Assembly (NCBI GenBank): GCA_963763325.1
Contig: CAVXOL010000019.1
Location: 1 to 64,000 of the forward strand
Reading direction: 5' to 3'
From: JBBECJ01 sp963763325
GTDB taxonomy: Bacteria > Chloroflexota > Chloroflexia > Thermomicrobiales > CFX8
DNA: 64,000 bases
Under the pieces are notes generated by a model. It did not search any database. It worked only from the letters and a program-made list of their open reading frames with translations, and was not told the DNA's origin. Each line of letters starts with the position of its first letter. The stretch's first letter is position 1. This document shows, in pieces, positions 8,761 through 17,341 of the stretch. The translations under genes were made by a program, and so were the position numbers.

Positions 8761-9930
8761 GTGAAAATCCTGCTGGTTTCGCCGTTTGATTTTGGGCACC
8801 AGGGTGGTGTCAATGAGCATATCGCACAGCTCGATCGCCAGTTTGTGGCGATGGGACATCAGACGCGGATTCTTGCGGCGACATCGTTGGAGACCGGCGA
8901 GGTGGACGACGGGCATCTGTACCAGCTTGGGATGGCTGTCCCGCTGCCCTCGAACGGGTCGACGGCGAGGATTACGTTCTCTCCGTTCGTGCTGGGGAAG
9001 GTCAAGGCGTTTCTGGACTCAGAAGAGTTCGACGTCATCCATCTCCATGAGCCGCTGACGCCGATGCTCTCGCTGGCGGCGCTGCTGCACTCGCGGACGG
9101 TCAATGTCGGGACATTTCATGCTGCCCGCCCGTTCAACCTGCTGTACCACTACACCAAAGCCATTCTCGATATGTTCTTCAACAAGCTGGACGCGAAGAT
9201 CGCCGTGTCCGAAGCGGCGCGCTCGTTTGTGGACTCCTATTTTCCGGCCGAGTTCGACATCATCCCGAATGGGATCTCGCTGGATGACTACGGTCAGTCG
9301 GTCGAGCCGTTACCGGAATTGATGGACGGGCGGCGCAACATCCTTTTCGTCGGTCGCTACAACGAACCCCGCAAGGGCTTCCGCTACCTCGTCCGGGCAA
9401 TGCCGATGATCCGCGGCCAGTTCCCGGACGCGCGGCTGGTCGTGGTCGGCAACGGCGACCCGTCGCGCTACGAGCGCTTTCTGGAGCAGAACGGCGTCAC
9501 CGACGTCATCTTCACCGGCTTCGTGCCGTACGAGATGCTGCCGCGCTACTACGCGTCGGCCGATGTCTTCTGCGCGCCATCGACTGGACGCGAGTCATTC
9601 GGGCTGATCCTGCTGGAGGGGATGGCGAGCGGTATTCCGGTCGTCGCGGCATCAAACGCCGGCTATAGCGCGGTCCTGGAGAACGGGGTGACAGGCGTCC
9701 TGACACCTCCGAAAGACGAGCATGCGCTGGCGATGGGCGTCGTCCGTGTCCTGGCCGACATTGAATTTCGCGAGCGGATCGTGACCAACGCATTAGAGCA
9801 CGTCAAGCAGTTCGACTGGCCGGTCATCGCCGGACGGGTGATCGAGGTCTACGAGCGGGCGATCGCGACGAGCCAGGCGGGGCCGACACAACGTGTCTGG
9901 CCGGCCGAGATCGCAGGGCGACGTGGTTAG
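8761..9930 (+). CDS. GT4 glycosyltransferase, PimA-like phosphatidylinositol mannosyltransferase
   Basis: This is a cytoplasmic, membrane-associated GT-B enzyme of 389 residues with a GTG start. The N-terminus MKILLVSPFDFGHQGGVNEHI and the stretch AVPLPSNGSTARI match PimA-type enzymes, and IHLHEPLTPMLSLAAL follows. IAVSEAARSF and IIPNGI lead into FVGRYNEPRKGF. The EX7E motif is ESFGLILLE. The stop overlaps the next gene, a CDP-alcohol phosphatidyltransferase, which is the partner expected for making and then mannosylating phosphatidylinositol. The acceptor is inferred, not shown. Confidence 0.85.
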   Translation: MKILLVSPFDFGHQGGVNEHIAQLDRQFVAMGHQTRILAATSLETGEVDDGHLYQLGMAVPLPSNGSTARITFSPFVLGKVKAFLDSEEFDVIHLHEPLTPMLSLAALLHSRTVNVGTFHAARPFNLLYHYTKAILDMFFNKLDAKIAVSEAARSFVDSYFPAEFDIIPNGISLDDYGQSVEPLPELMDGRRNILFVGRYNEPRKGFRYLVRAMPMIRGQFPDARLVVVGNGDPSRYERFLEQNGVTDVIFTGFVPYEMLPRYYASADVFCAPSTGRESFGLILLEGMASGIPVVAASNAGYSAVLENGVTGVLTPPKDEHALAMGVVRVLADIEFRERIVTNALEHVKQFDWPVIAGRVIEVYERAIATSQAGPTQRVWPAEIAGRRG

Positions 9931-10519
9931 CACGCGCTTCGCCAACCGGGTACGCGGCCGGCTCGGACCGCTTGGGACGATCGTCGCGCGGACGCACCTG
10001 TCGCCGAACATGCTGACGGTGATCGGGCTGCTCCTGAACATTGGTGTTGCGGCCGTTATCGCGTCGGGCAATCTCGTGCTCGGTGGTGTGCTGGTACTGG
10101 TGGCGGGCGGGTTCGACGCCCTGGATGGCGCGGTGGCACGGGCGACCGGCCAGACGAGCACGTTCGGCGCGTTCCTCGACAGCACGATGGATCGCTACTC
10201 GGAGGCGATCGTCTTCGCCGGATTGCTGATCTATCTGACAGAGACTGATGCCGGTACGGTTCCGATCCTGCTGACATATGCGACGATTGTCGGGTCGCTG
10301 ATGATCTCGTACAGCCGCGCCAAGGCCGAGCAGATCGGGATCAAGGGCGATGTCGGGTTTGCTCAGCGGCTGGAGCGGGTCCTGATCCTCGCGTTCTTTC
10401 TCGTCATCTCCCAACCGGTCTGGGGACTCTGGATTCTGGCGGTCGCGACCCAGGTCACGGCCATCCACCGTGTCCTGCATGTCTGGAACGTGACCCGGCA
10501 GGGCGATATAAGCTCGTAG
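9893..10519 (+). CDS. CDP-alcohol phosphatidyltransferase (PIP-synthase/PgsA-like)
   Basis: This integral membrane enzyme swaps CMP for an alcohol on CDP-diacylglycerol or a similar lipid. It is about 208 residues with several membrane segments. The class motif D-G-x2-A-R-x8-G-x3-D-x3-D reads DGAVARATGQTSTFGAFLDSTMD and is intact. The start may be GTG 9893, overlapping the upstream glycosyltransferase by 38 bases, or GTG 9923 with CAGGG upstream. By pairing with a PimA-like enzyme, inositol phosphate or inositol is the likely alcohol, but glycerol phosphate is not excluded. Confidence 0.85.
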   Translation: MSGRPRSQGDVVSTRFANRVRGRLGPLGTIVARTHLSPNMLTVIGLLLNIGVAAVIASGNLVLGGVLVLVAGGFDALDGAVARATGQTSTFGAFLDSTMDRYSEAIVFAGLLIYLTETDAGTVPILLTYATIVGSLMISYSRAKAEQIGIKGDVGFAQRLERVLILAFFLVISQPVWGLWILAVATQVTAIHRVLHVWNVTRQGDISS

Positions 10520-10540
10520 CTCAAACGTACAGGGAGTACT

Positions 10541-11521
10541 GTGCAGAGTCAGGATAATGCCTCGGCGGCGCGAACATGCCTGATCCTGGCGCTCGTCCTC
10601 GCGGGATTCGTGCTGATCGCGTGTGTGGTTGTTGCGCTCGGCTTTTTCGTCGACCTTGGTGGCGACGATCCGAGGCCGGAGGATCAGCGCGGGACGGTTG
10701 TCGCCGATTCCGACGAGACACCGTTGTTGTTCACCGTTATCGATGTCGGGCAGGGTGCGTGTGTCGTGGTCGTTACGCCGGACGGGCGGACGCTGGTGGC
10801 GGATGCCGGGCGCTCGCAGGAACGCGTGCGCGAGATCGTGATCCCATACCTGCGCGAACAGGGCGTCGAGCGGATCGATTATCTTGTCGCGACCAACCCG
10901 GACCAGGACCATATCGGAGGGATGCCGGCCATCCTTGAAGAGATGGAGGTCGGCGCCTGGATCGATCCGGTTGTCGAGACGACGAACCTGACCTACGCGG
11001 AGTCGCTGGAGATGGTCGATTCGCTGGGGATCGAGGCGATCCGAGCGCGGCGGGGCGGGACGCTCGATATGGGGCCGGAGGTGACGGCCGAGATCCTCTG
11101 GCCGGTCGATCCGCTGATGATGGATGGATCGCAGGAGAGCCGCAACGACAACAGCATCGTGATCCGGATAACGCATGAGGATGTGTCGTTCCTGATCACT
11201 GGCGACATCGAGGAGCCGGCCGAGGAGGCGCTGGTCGAGGCGGATGAGGACGAACTGTTGCAGGCAGACGTTCTCGTCGTTCCGCATCACGGAAGCAACA
11301 CGTCCAGCACGGCTCCGTTCCTGGACGCGGTCTCGCCGACGGTGGGGATCATTCCAGTCGGGCTGGATAACCAGTACGACCACCCGCGTGACGAAGTGAT
11401 CCAGCGGCTGCGTTTCCGCTCAATCCGCATCTACCGGACGGATCTGGACGGCACGGTCGAGGTTCGAAGCAACGGCGACGAGTACCAGGTCCAGGTGCTT
11501 GGAACGGAGGACGCTCCATGA
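10541..11521 (+). CDS. ComEC/Rec2-like metallo-beta-lactamase-fold protein
   Basis: This 326-residue protein has an N-terminal membrane segment (about residues 13-36) and an exported MBL domain like the C-terminal part of ComEC, without the channel. Visible motifs are VIDVGQGACVVV, TNPDQDHIGG in place of HxHxDH, DNSIVIRI, FLITGDIE and VVPHHGSNTS. The family includes secreted hydrolases, possibly nucleases. It has a GTG start. Its stop overlaps the next start (ATGA), coupling it with a DUF3006 protein, a pairing common in Gram-positive bacteria. Confidence 0.83.
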   Translation: MQSQDNASAARTCLILALVLAGFVLIACVVVALGFFVDLGGDDPRPEDQRGTVVADSDETPLLFTVIDVGQGACVVVVTPDGRTLVADAGRSQERVREIVIPYLREQGVERIDYLVATNPDQDHIGGMPAILEEMEVGAWIDPVVETTNLTYAESLEMVDSLGIEAIRARRGGTLDMGPEVTAEILWPVDPLMMDGSQESRNDNSIVIRITHEDVSFLITGDIEEPAEEALVEADEDELLQADVLVVPHHGSNTSSTAPFLDAVSPTVGIIPVGLDNQYDHPRDEVIQRLRFRSIRIYRTDLDGTVEVRSNGDEYQVQVLGTEDAP

Positions 11522-11757
11522 GTCACGAACGCCAGCGGATGACCGTCGACGAGATCGAGCTGAACGCGAACAACGAGCGGGTCGCGGTCCTGATCGGCGA
11601 CGACGGGAGCCAGATCGTGATGCCGCTGACACTACTGCCGGCCGGGACCAAGGCAGGAGACGTTCTGAACCTCTCACTCGCGCACGACAGCGATGAAACG
11701 GAGCGGCGCCGGGAGCGGGTCGCGGGACTGCAAAAGAAGCTCTTTGGAGACCGGTAG
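11518..11757 (+). CDS. DUF3006-family small protein
   Basis: This small 79-residue protein starts within the stop of the MBL gene (ATGA). MTVDEIELNANNERVAVLIGDDG followed by MPLTLLPAGTKAGDVL is the DUF3006 pattern: a beta-rich core and a charged helix (ETERRRERVAGLQKKLF). Its function is unknown. The conserved coupling with a ComEC-like MBL protein suggests a partner or modulator role. Confidence 0.8.
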   Translation: MSHERQRMTVDEIELNANNERVAVLIGDDGSQIVMPLTLLPAGTKAGDVLNLSLAHDSDETERRRERVAGLQKKLFGDR

Positions 11758-11903
11758 CACGGTTCGCGGTGTGCGATGGTGTCTGAACTTGATCGCCATT
11801 CGATACGATCATGCTCAACGCAGCAAATCGTGACAACTGCTCGCCGCAGCGCTAAGAATATCGTGAGGTGGGCTGTCGGGTGCTTGGGAAGAAAGGTGTC
11901 GAT

Positions 11904-12751
11904 ATGGATGCTCAGGCTCAGATCCGTGAACTGTTAGACGGCTTCGAGGGGGAGGCCGCGTTTCTGGCGCGGAACCTTGGGACCGGAGCGGAGTTCGGGT
12001 ATCGGGACGAGCGGGTAATGCCGACGGCGTCGACGATCAAGATTGTCGTGCTGGCGGAACTGTTCCGGCAGGTGGAAACCGGCGCGGATCGATCTGGATA
12101 CGACGGTTGAGATACTGGCTGAGGATCGGCGCGGTGGGTCGGGCATCCTGAAGGATCTGTCAGCGGGCGTGGTTGCGACGGTTCGGGACCATGCGACGTT
12201 GATGACGGCGCTGTCGGACAACACGTCGACGGCGCTGCTGGTGCGAGTCCTGGGGCGAGAGCGAATCCTGGAGTCGGCACGTGAGTGGGGGATGACGAAC
12301 ACGAGCGCGGGGTTCGACCGTGTGGAGGGCGGTGGTGCGCGAGACTACGCTGCCAGCACGCCTCGCGATCTGGTGCATCTGCTTGGGTTGATTGCGACCG
12401 ACGCGATTATTTCGGCTGAGGCGTGCCAGGAGATGCGCGATATTCTTGGGACGCAGCAGTATCACGAGCAGATCGCGCAGGATGCTGCCGTTCCATCAGT
12501 TCGCGCGCGAGGGATACGTCCATACCGGGCCGCTCGTCGTCCGCTCGAAGAGCGGGTTCATGGCCGACGACAGCGGGGCGGTGCGAGTCGATGCCGGGAT
12601 TGTCGAGATCGCCGACGGGCCGCGTTGGGTGATCGCGTTGATGACAGAGGGGCATCCGGATCGTCGCTTCCACCCGGAGCATCCGGGGATGGTGCTCAAC
12701 GGCCGGATTTCGAGAATTGTCTATGATGCGTGGGCTGGTGACGCGGCATGA
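11904..12751 (+). CDS. Class A beta-lactamase-like serine hydrolase (frameshifted)
   Basis: This is a penicillin-binding/beta-lactamase-fold hydrolase. The start is ATG 11904, 7 bases after GAAAGG. The catalytic STIK (SxxK), SDN (LSDNTSTALLV) and KSG (RSKSGFM) motifs are all present. No clear omega-loop Glu166 pattern is seen (TPRDLVHLL occupies that place), so this is likely a class A-related hydrolase, not a proven beta-lactamase. No signal peptide is visible at the chosen start. Frameshifts fall near 12085 and 12490. Its stop overlaps the start of the Tpx gene (ATGA). Confidence 0.82.
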
Positions 12752-13308
12752 GGGAGGATAGCGGGGACGTGGTTGTCGAACGGACAGGTGAGGCGCACGA
12801 ACTGGGCGAGCAGTTGACGGTCGTTGGGGCAAAGCTCGAAGCGGGTGATGTCGCACCGGATTTTACGTTGGAGTGGATGGACCCGGCAGACGGCGCGATG
12901 AAACAGGTCACTCTCGCGGATTCGGCCGGCTGCGTCCGGCTGCTGAACGTGATCAACTCGATCGACACGCCGGTCTGCCATGTCGAGACGCGGAGCTGGG
13001 AGCGGCGCCGGGGTGAACTGCCGGACGACGTGCGCGTGTTCACGATCAGCATGGACCTGCCGTTCGCACAGGCACGTTGGCACAGCGCGGAAAAGGTTGG
13101 GCATGCGTCGTTGTCGGCTCACAAGAACGAGCAGTTCGGGATCGATTACGGCGTGCTGCTGAAAGAGTGGCGATTGCTGCAACGTGCGGTGTTCGTCATT
13201 GACCGCCACGGGCGGATTGCCCACAGTGAGTACGTTGGCGATCAGATGTTGGAGCCGAATTACGACGTCGCGTTGGCGGCGGCTCGCCGGGCGTCCGAAA
13301 CGGCCTGA
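12748..13308 (+). CDS. tpx: Thiol peroxidase (Tpx-type peroxiredoxin), resolving Cys absent
   Basis: The product reduces peroxides in the cytoplasm. This 186-residue protein shows SIDTPVCHVETRSWE with the peroxidatic Cys, then ISMDLPFAQARW, HASLSAHKNEQFG, YGVLLKEW, RAVFVIDRHG and LEPNYDVAL, all Tpx landmarks. In typical Tpx a resolving Cys lies shortly after LPFAQ (RFC). Here the sequence is ARWHSAEK, without Cys, so it may work as a 1-Cys enzyme. An N-terminal extension (DSGDVVVERTGEAHELG) precedes the usual start. It is translationally coupled to the upstream hydrolase. Confidence 0.87.
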   Translation: MREDSGDVVVERTGEAHELGEQLTVVGAKLEAGDVAPDFTLEWMDPADGAMKQVTLADSAGCVRLLNVINSIDTPVCHVETRSWERRRGELPDDVRVFTISMDLPFAQARWHSAEKVGHASLSAHKNEQFGIDYGVLLKEWRLLQRAVFVIDRHGRIAHSEYVGDQMLEPNYDVALAAARRASETA

Positions 13309-13317
13309 CTTCGACCG

Positions 13318-13349
13318 TGGCGCGGGGTGGGCTTGCCAGCACCGCGCCA
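13318..13349. terminator. Hairpin between convergent tpx and nhaA
   Basis: An 8-bp perfect stem pairs TGGCGCGG (13318-13325) with CCGCGCCA (13342-13349). It is positioned between two convergent 3' ends and could end transcription in both directions. Confidence 0.6.
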
Positions 13350-13361
13350 ATAGCGTCGTCG

Positions 13362-14729
13362 CTACGAGTCGGTCAGCTCTGGCTGTGGCTTCGTCGCGAG
13401 CCTGAGCAGCAGGAAGCCTGTGGCGCCGGCGATGATCGATGCGCCGAGGATACCGATCTTGGCCAGCGCCAGATTCTCCTCATCGAGGAATGCCAGGTCA
13501 GCGATAAACAGCGACATCGTGAATCCGATGCCGGCCAGGCATGCAGCGCCATAGATATGACGCCAGCCGACACCCTCCGGCAGCGAACTGTACCCCGCAC
13601 GGACGAGAAGCCACGACACGAGCGTGATGCCGATCTGCTTCCCGAAGAACAGACCAACGACGATTCCCAGGCTGATCGGGCTCGTGAGGGCGTCATCAAG
13701 GTTGTCACCGATTGAAACACCGGCATTGGCGAGTGCGAAGATCGGCACGATCAGAAACGCGACCCAGGGGTGCAGGTTCTCCTCCAGCTTCTGCATCGGC
13801 GCCTGGGCGTGATCCGACACAACCTCAAGCTCATGCAGGGCGGAGAGGTGTCCCTTGTTGGTCAGCATATTCTTGCCGCCGAACTCGGATGCCTTCTCGA
13901 AGTCCGCGATCGCGTTGCGGCTCCGTTCAATGAACTCGTCGCTGTCGATCCTGGTGCGAGATGGGATCGTCATCGCCAGCAGGACGCCAGCGACCGTCGC
14001 ATGCACGCCGGACTCAATAAACGCGACCCAGACGACCAATCCCAATACGGCATAGACGACAGTCAGGCGGATGCCGGCCTTATTTGCAATGAACAGCACA
14101 GCGATGATGGCGAGGCCCAGCAGAAGGTACTGCAGGTTGATCGAGTCCGAGTAGAAGAGGGCGATCACGAGGACGGCCAGGATGTCATCGACGATCGCCA
14201 GCGCTGTCAGGAAGACCTTCAAGCCTGTCGGGACGCGGCTCCCGAGGATGGCGAGGACGCCGAGGGCGAACGCAATATCAGTCGCCATCGGGACGCCCCA
14301 TCCACGCGCTCCTTCACCACCCGCGTTGAGCGCGAGATAGAGGAGCGCAGGCAGAACCGCGCCGCCGACAGCAGCCGCGATTGGCAGGAGCGCCTGCCGG
14401 AAGGAGGACAGTTCACCAACGAGAAACTCACGCTTGATCTCAAGACCGACAACGAAAAAGAAGATCGCCATCAGGCCGTCGTTGATCCAGTGGACGAGGG
14501 TCATCGACATGCCGTACTGGCCCAGCTGGATCGTCACTTCGGTGTGCCAGAAGTCAAAATAGTCGCTGCTCCAGGCTGAATTGGCCCAGATCAGTGCCAC
14601 GACGGTTGCAATGAAGAGCAGGATGCCACCGGATGCTTCGGTGTGAATGAAGTTCTGAAATGGGGAAATAACCCTCAATACACGCGGATGTGGCTGCAAA
14701 GGCGCACGCGGTGGATCCTGTACGTTCAT
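13362..14729 (-). CDS. nhaA: Na+/H+ antiporter NhaA
   Basis: NhaA exchanges external protons for internal sodium. The start ATG 14729 follows AGGA by 5 bases, giving 455 residues with about twelve membrane segments. Landmarks are FIHTEASGGILL, MAIFFFVVGLEIKREFLVGEL, VPMATDIAFALGVLA and the ion-binding aspartates in LAIVDDILAVLVIA (the Asp163-Asp164 pair of E. coli NhaA). It is somewhat longer than E. coli NhaA because of a loop (residues about 290-330) between segments. The gene appears monocistronic, with hairpins on both sides. Confidence 0.95.
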   Translation of the reverse strand: MNVQDPPRAPLQPHPRVLRVISPFQNFIHTEASGGILLFIATVVALIWANSAWSSDYFDFWHTEVTIQLGQYGMSMTLVHWINDGLMAIFFFVVGLEIKREFLVGELSSFRQALLPIAAAVGGAVLPALLYLALNAGGEGARGWGVPMATDIAFALGVLAILGSRVPTGLKVFLTALAIVDDILAVLVIALFYSDSINLQYLLLGLAIIAVLFIANKAGIRLTVVYAVLGLVVWVAFIESGVHATVAGVLLAMTIPSRTRIDSDEFIERSRNAIADFEKASEFGGKNMLTNKGHLSALHELEVVSDHAQAPMQKLEENLHPWVAFLIVPIFALANAGVSIGDNLDDALTSPISLGIVVGLFFGKQIGITLVSWLLVRAGYSSLPEGVGWRHIYGAACLAGIGFTMSLFIADLAFLDEENLALAKIGILGASIIAGATGFLLLRLATKPQPELTDS

Positions 14730-14802
14730 CGACGTCCTAGCACAGGCACGACGTGACAGGGCGCTGCATACGCCGGTCTCCACCGCGCTACTGGATGGTG
14801 GG

Positions 14803-14831
14803 AGAGAGCCGGTTCCGAACCACGGCTCTCT
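14803..14831 (-). terminator. Terminator-like hairpin after the anti-sigma gene
   Basis: A 9-bp perfect stem pairs AGAGAGCCG (14803-14811) with CGGCTCTCT (14823-14831), with an 11-base loop. It lies downstream of the gene ending at 14914 and upstream of nhaA. Confidence 0.55.
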
Positions 14832-14913
14832 GGGAAGGATGGCGAAAACTGCCAGGCGCTGTCAAGTGGGGGTGTGCCGGGTATGCGTCTGTAAGCGGCG
14901 TTGGCTACGGCGC

Positions 14914-16446
14914 TTAATCGTCGGACGTGCGTGCTGCCTGGACGAAGCAGGAGACGCGGGCGCTGGAGAGGCCGTCCGGAGTCGTGAATTCGCCGGTTGT
15001 CTGGACGACCGGTTGGAGAACCAGATCGCCGCCATCATCGAGGGTCAGGAGATAGGTGATCTGCATTGTGTCGGCGCGGAATTCCCCGCCGCCTTCGACG
15101 ATGCCGCCGCCGGTCCAATAGCCGCTGCCGCTACTCACGACCTGCCAGATGGCATCAGATGAATGGAGGACGGCTGAGTCGATCTCCTTGAGATTGAGCC
15201 AGTAGCCTGAGACTTCGCTCACCGTTCCGTCGGCATTGATGAAGACGGTGACACCGAGCGGGTGGCCGAGACCGATCTCGGGCATGGAGGCATAGTGGGC
15301 GTCGAGTCGCCATGCGGAATCGCCGATCGGCTCGGCGTGGATCTCGGTGGCGAGCTGTTCGACTGGGTAGCCGATCGACGCCAGCCAGTCGTTGGCGGCG
15401 CCAGTGACTTGCTCGACCGTCATCGAATCGCCAGTCGCGGCACTGGTCGTCGAGATGGTGAACGCTCCCGTTTCGGGCGTCCAGTGGAACGATCCTCGGT
15501 CATCGTCGAAGAGATGGTAGACGGTGCGACCCTGTGGCGCGTCGATGACGATCTCACCCTCCATGCCCAGCGCGTCGGTGACTTGCTCGACGAAAATCTC
15601 CGGATCGACCTGGGGCGGCACGAGCCGGTAGACCTGGGCATCCTCACCGAGGTCGGGCAAGGCTGTTTCAAGGACGTAGTCGACATCAGCAGGAGGTGTA
15701 CCGCTGCTGCCGTCTGCCGCTGGTCCCGGCCCCTGCTCCACATGCTGCGAGTCGACTGGCGGGACAGCAGCCAACGCCGGCCCGGTCGTCGGTTCGGAGG
15801 TCGCGGTGGGATCGGCCGGTTGCGTCGACGAGATTGGGACTGTTGGCGTCGGATTCGCCGGCGCGTTGCTCTCAGTCGTCGCGTCGGCAGTCTCGGACTC
15901 CACGCCTGCCGGCTGAATCGTTGTCATGCTGGACGGATTACCCGGCGCGGTCGCCTCAGTCGTCAGCCTGAGATTCGCGAGGTTCGCTTCGGCGGTCGAG
16001 CGTGCGACACCGATCGTCGTTGCCGTCAGCTGGTCAGCGGAGAAGTTGGCCACCTCCGAGAAGCCAGGGGAGTCGTCCGGCTCGGTGTCAATCCAGATGG
16101 CCACCGAGCCGACGCTGACGGCGGCAAGCATGACGGCGGCGATTGCGCCGACGGCGACGACCCACGGAAAGCGTGGGGCTGTGGCGGCGCGTGGAAGCGG
16201 CACGACAACCGGGACGGGGCGAGTAGATGTGAGTTGCCGTTTCAGGTCAAGCCGGAAAACGGGGTCAGGCAGGTCATCAGGCAACTCGTTATGGAGCCTG
16301 ATCGCGAGGCTGAGAAGGTCATGGAGAACAGGATCGGTGAATTCGGGCGCCGGACCGCCAGCCATCATCCGGTCGATCGCGTTGTTGAGCCGTTCGGTGC
16401 TGTCGCTGCCAGCGTCGTGGCGGATCGGCGGCGTGCCGTCAGGCAT
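14914..16446 (-). CDS. Putative anti-sigma factor, single-pass membrane protein
   Basis: This protein of about 510 residues overlaps the ECF sigma gene stop by 8 bases. The start ATG 16446 follows GGAG by 7 bases. Its N-terminal 90 residues are a cytoplasmic helical region (LNNAIDRMMAGG, DLLSLAIRLHNELPDDLPDPVFR), followed by one membrane segment (about residues 94-118) and a Thr/Pro-rich extracytoplasmic linker. A C-terminal domain contains paired sheets (DSMTVEQVTGAANDWL, VFINADGTVSEVSGYW). The order sigma then membrane protein is classic for ECF/anti-sigma pairs. No zinc motif (HxxxCxxC) is visible, so it is not a ZAS-type anti-sigma factor. Confidence 0.72.
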   Translation of the reverse strand: MPDGTPPIRHDAGSDSTERLNNAIDRMMAGGPAPEFTDPVLHDLLSLAIRLHNELPDDLPDPVFRLDLKRQLTSTRPVPVVVPLPRAATAPRFPWVVAVGAIAAVMLAAVSVGSVAIWIDTEPDDSPGFSEVANFSADQLTATTIGVARSTAEANLANLRLTTEATAPGNPSSMTTIQPAGVESETADATTESNAPANPTPTVPISSTQPADPTATSEPTTGPALAAVPPVDSQHVEQGPGPAADGSSGTPPADVDYVLETALPDLGEDAQVYRLVPPQVDPEIFVEQVTDALGMEGEIVIDAPQGRTVYHLFDDDRGSFHWTPETGAFTISTTSAATGDSMTVEQVTGAANDWLASIGYPVEQLATEIHAEPIGDSAWRLDAHYASMPEIGLGHPLGVTVFINADGTVSEVSGYWLNLKEIDSAVLHSSDAIWQVVSSGSGYWTGGGIVEGGGEFRADTMQITYLLTLDDGGDLVLQPVVQTTGEFTTPDGLSSARVSCFVQAARTSDD

Positions 16447-17038
16447 AGGTACGCTCCATTGAGGCACGCAGGCTGACCAGAGCGCGGTGGACGAGCTGTT
16501 TGATGGCGCCTTCAGAACGCCCCATCAGGTCGCCTATCTCGCGGTTCTTCATGCCGTGCGAGAACTTCAACACCAGTACCCTCTGCTGATCGGGCGGAAG
16601 ATGACCGATCTTTTCGGCCAGTTCGCCCGCCTGTTCCGATCGCCAGGCCAGATCGGCCGGGTCGTCGTCAGTCTCTTCGTAGCCGCTGAACACCGTGACA
16701 TCCTCGACCGCAACCTCGCGCCCACTCGTCCGCCCGCGCCGGTTGATGATGTTGCCGGCGATGCGGAACAGCCAGGCCCCAAATGGGAGGCCGCGCCATT
16801 CATAGGCCGGCAGCGCCTGAAGCGCCTGCTGGAACGTCTGGGCCGTGATGTCCTCCGCCTCGTGGTGCGTGCCAACGCGCCGGTAGGCGAAACGATAGAT
16901 CCGGTCCACGTACAGTTCGTAGAGAGGTCCGAACTCGCGCGGGTCGCGTTTTGCGGCAGCGACGAGCGCGCCTTCGTCGACCAGGTCGGACGAGCCGGGA
17001 ACAGGTTCGATGTTATACCGGTCTCCGGCACCCGTCAC
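16439..17038 (-). CDS. ECF-type RNA polymerase sigma factor
   Basis: The 199-residue protein has sigma regions 2 and 4. Region 2 shows YVDRIYRFAYRRVG and EAEDITAQTFQQAL, then FGAWLFRIAGNIINR. Region 4 has LPPDQQRVLVLKFSHGMKNREIGDLMGRSEGAIKQLVHRAL. The GTG start at 17038 has AAAGGGGTGA about 6 bases upstream. It is coupled to a membrane anti-sigma gene, so release by an envelope signal is likely. The regulon is unknown. Confidence 0.92.
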   Translation of the reverse strand: MTGAGDRYNIEPVPGSSDLVDEGALVAAAKRDPREFGPLYELYVDRIYRFAYRRVGTHHEAEDITAQTFQQALQALPAYEWRGLPFGAWLFRIAGNIINRRGRTSGREVAVEDVTVFSGYEETDDDPADLAWRSEQAGELAEKIGHLPPDQQRVLVLKFSHGMKNREIGDLMGRSEGAIKQLVHRALVSLRASMERTYA

Positions 17039-17157
17039 GCGGGTTCACCCCTTTACGTCAGCACAATCCCAAAGGTATAGCAGGGTTACGCGCCGCGAAT
17101 ACCGATTGACGGCGGGCTACCTCCAGCCCGAAGCCTTCCGGTGACTCGCGCGTTGAC

Positions 17158-17199
17158 ACCAGTGACAGCCTACCCCGCAGGATAACTGCCGTCACTGGT
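17158..17199. promoter_or_regulatory. Inverted repeat in the 17039-17341 intergenic region
   Basis: Perfect 9-bp arms ACCAGTGAC (17158-17166) and GTCACTGGT (17191-17199) are separated by 24 bases. The region separates the divergent ECF sigma and acetyltransferase genes and has no credible coding. It could be an operator or structured leader. I could not identify a convincing ECF promoter by eye. Confidence 0.4.
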
Positions 17200-17341
17200 A
17201 ATACGTGGCACGGCCCGGTTGTAGTTCCCGCACAGTCGTGACAGGTCACGCCAGGGCTGGCGAACAGTGGCAGCTTGCGCCCCGCCTCGTATCATGCACG
17301 ACAAACCTGAGGAGAAGATGAATCAGCGCTAAGGGGGAGCG

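Noticed and set aside
9824..11383. Long minus-strand open frame (519 codons) opposite the CDP-alcohol and ComEC-like genes
   Set aside because: Composition is Arg/His/Asp-rich without known motifs, and real genes with motifs and ribosome sites lie on the plus strand.
15262..16476. Long plus-strand open frame (404 codons) opposite the anti-sigma gene
   Set aside because: No motif or domain; the opposite strand has a coherent sigma/anti-sigma pair with a ribosome site.
17039..17110. ECF autoregulatory promoter (GTAACC ... CGT) upstream of the ECF sigma gene
   Set aside because: The spacing between the candidate elements is about 26 bases, too long for an ECF promoter.
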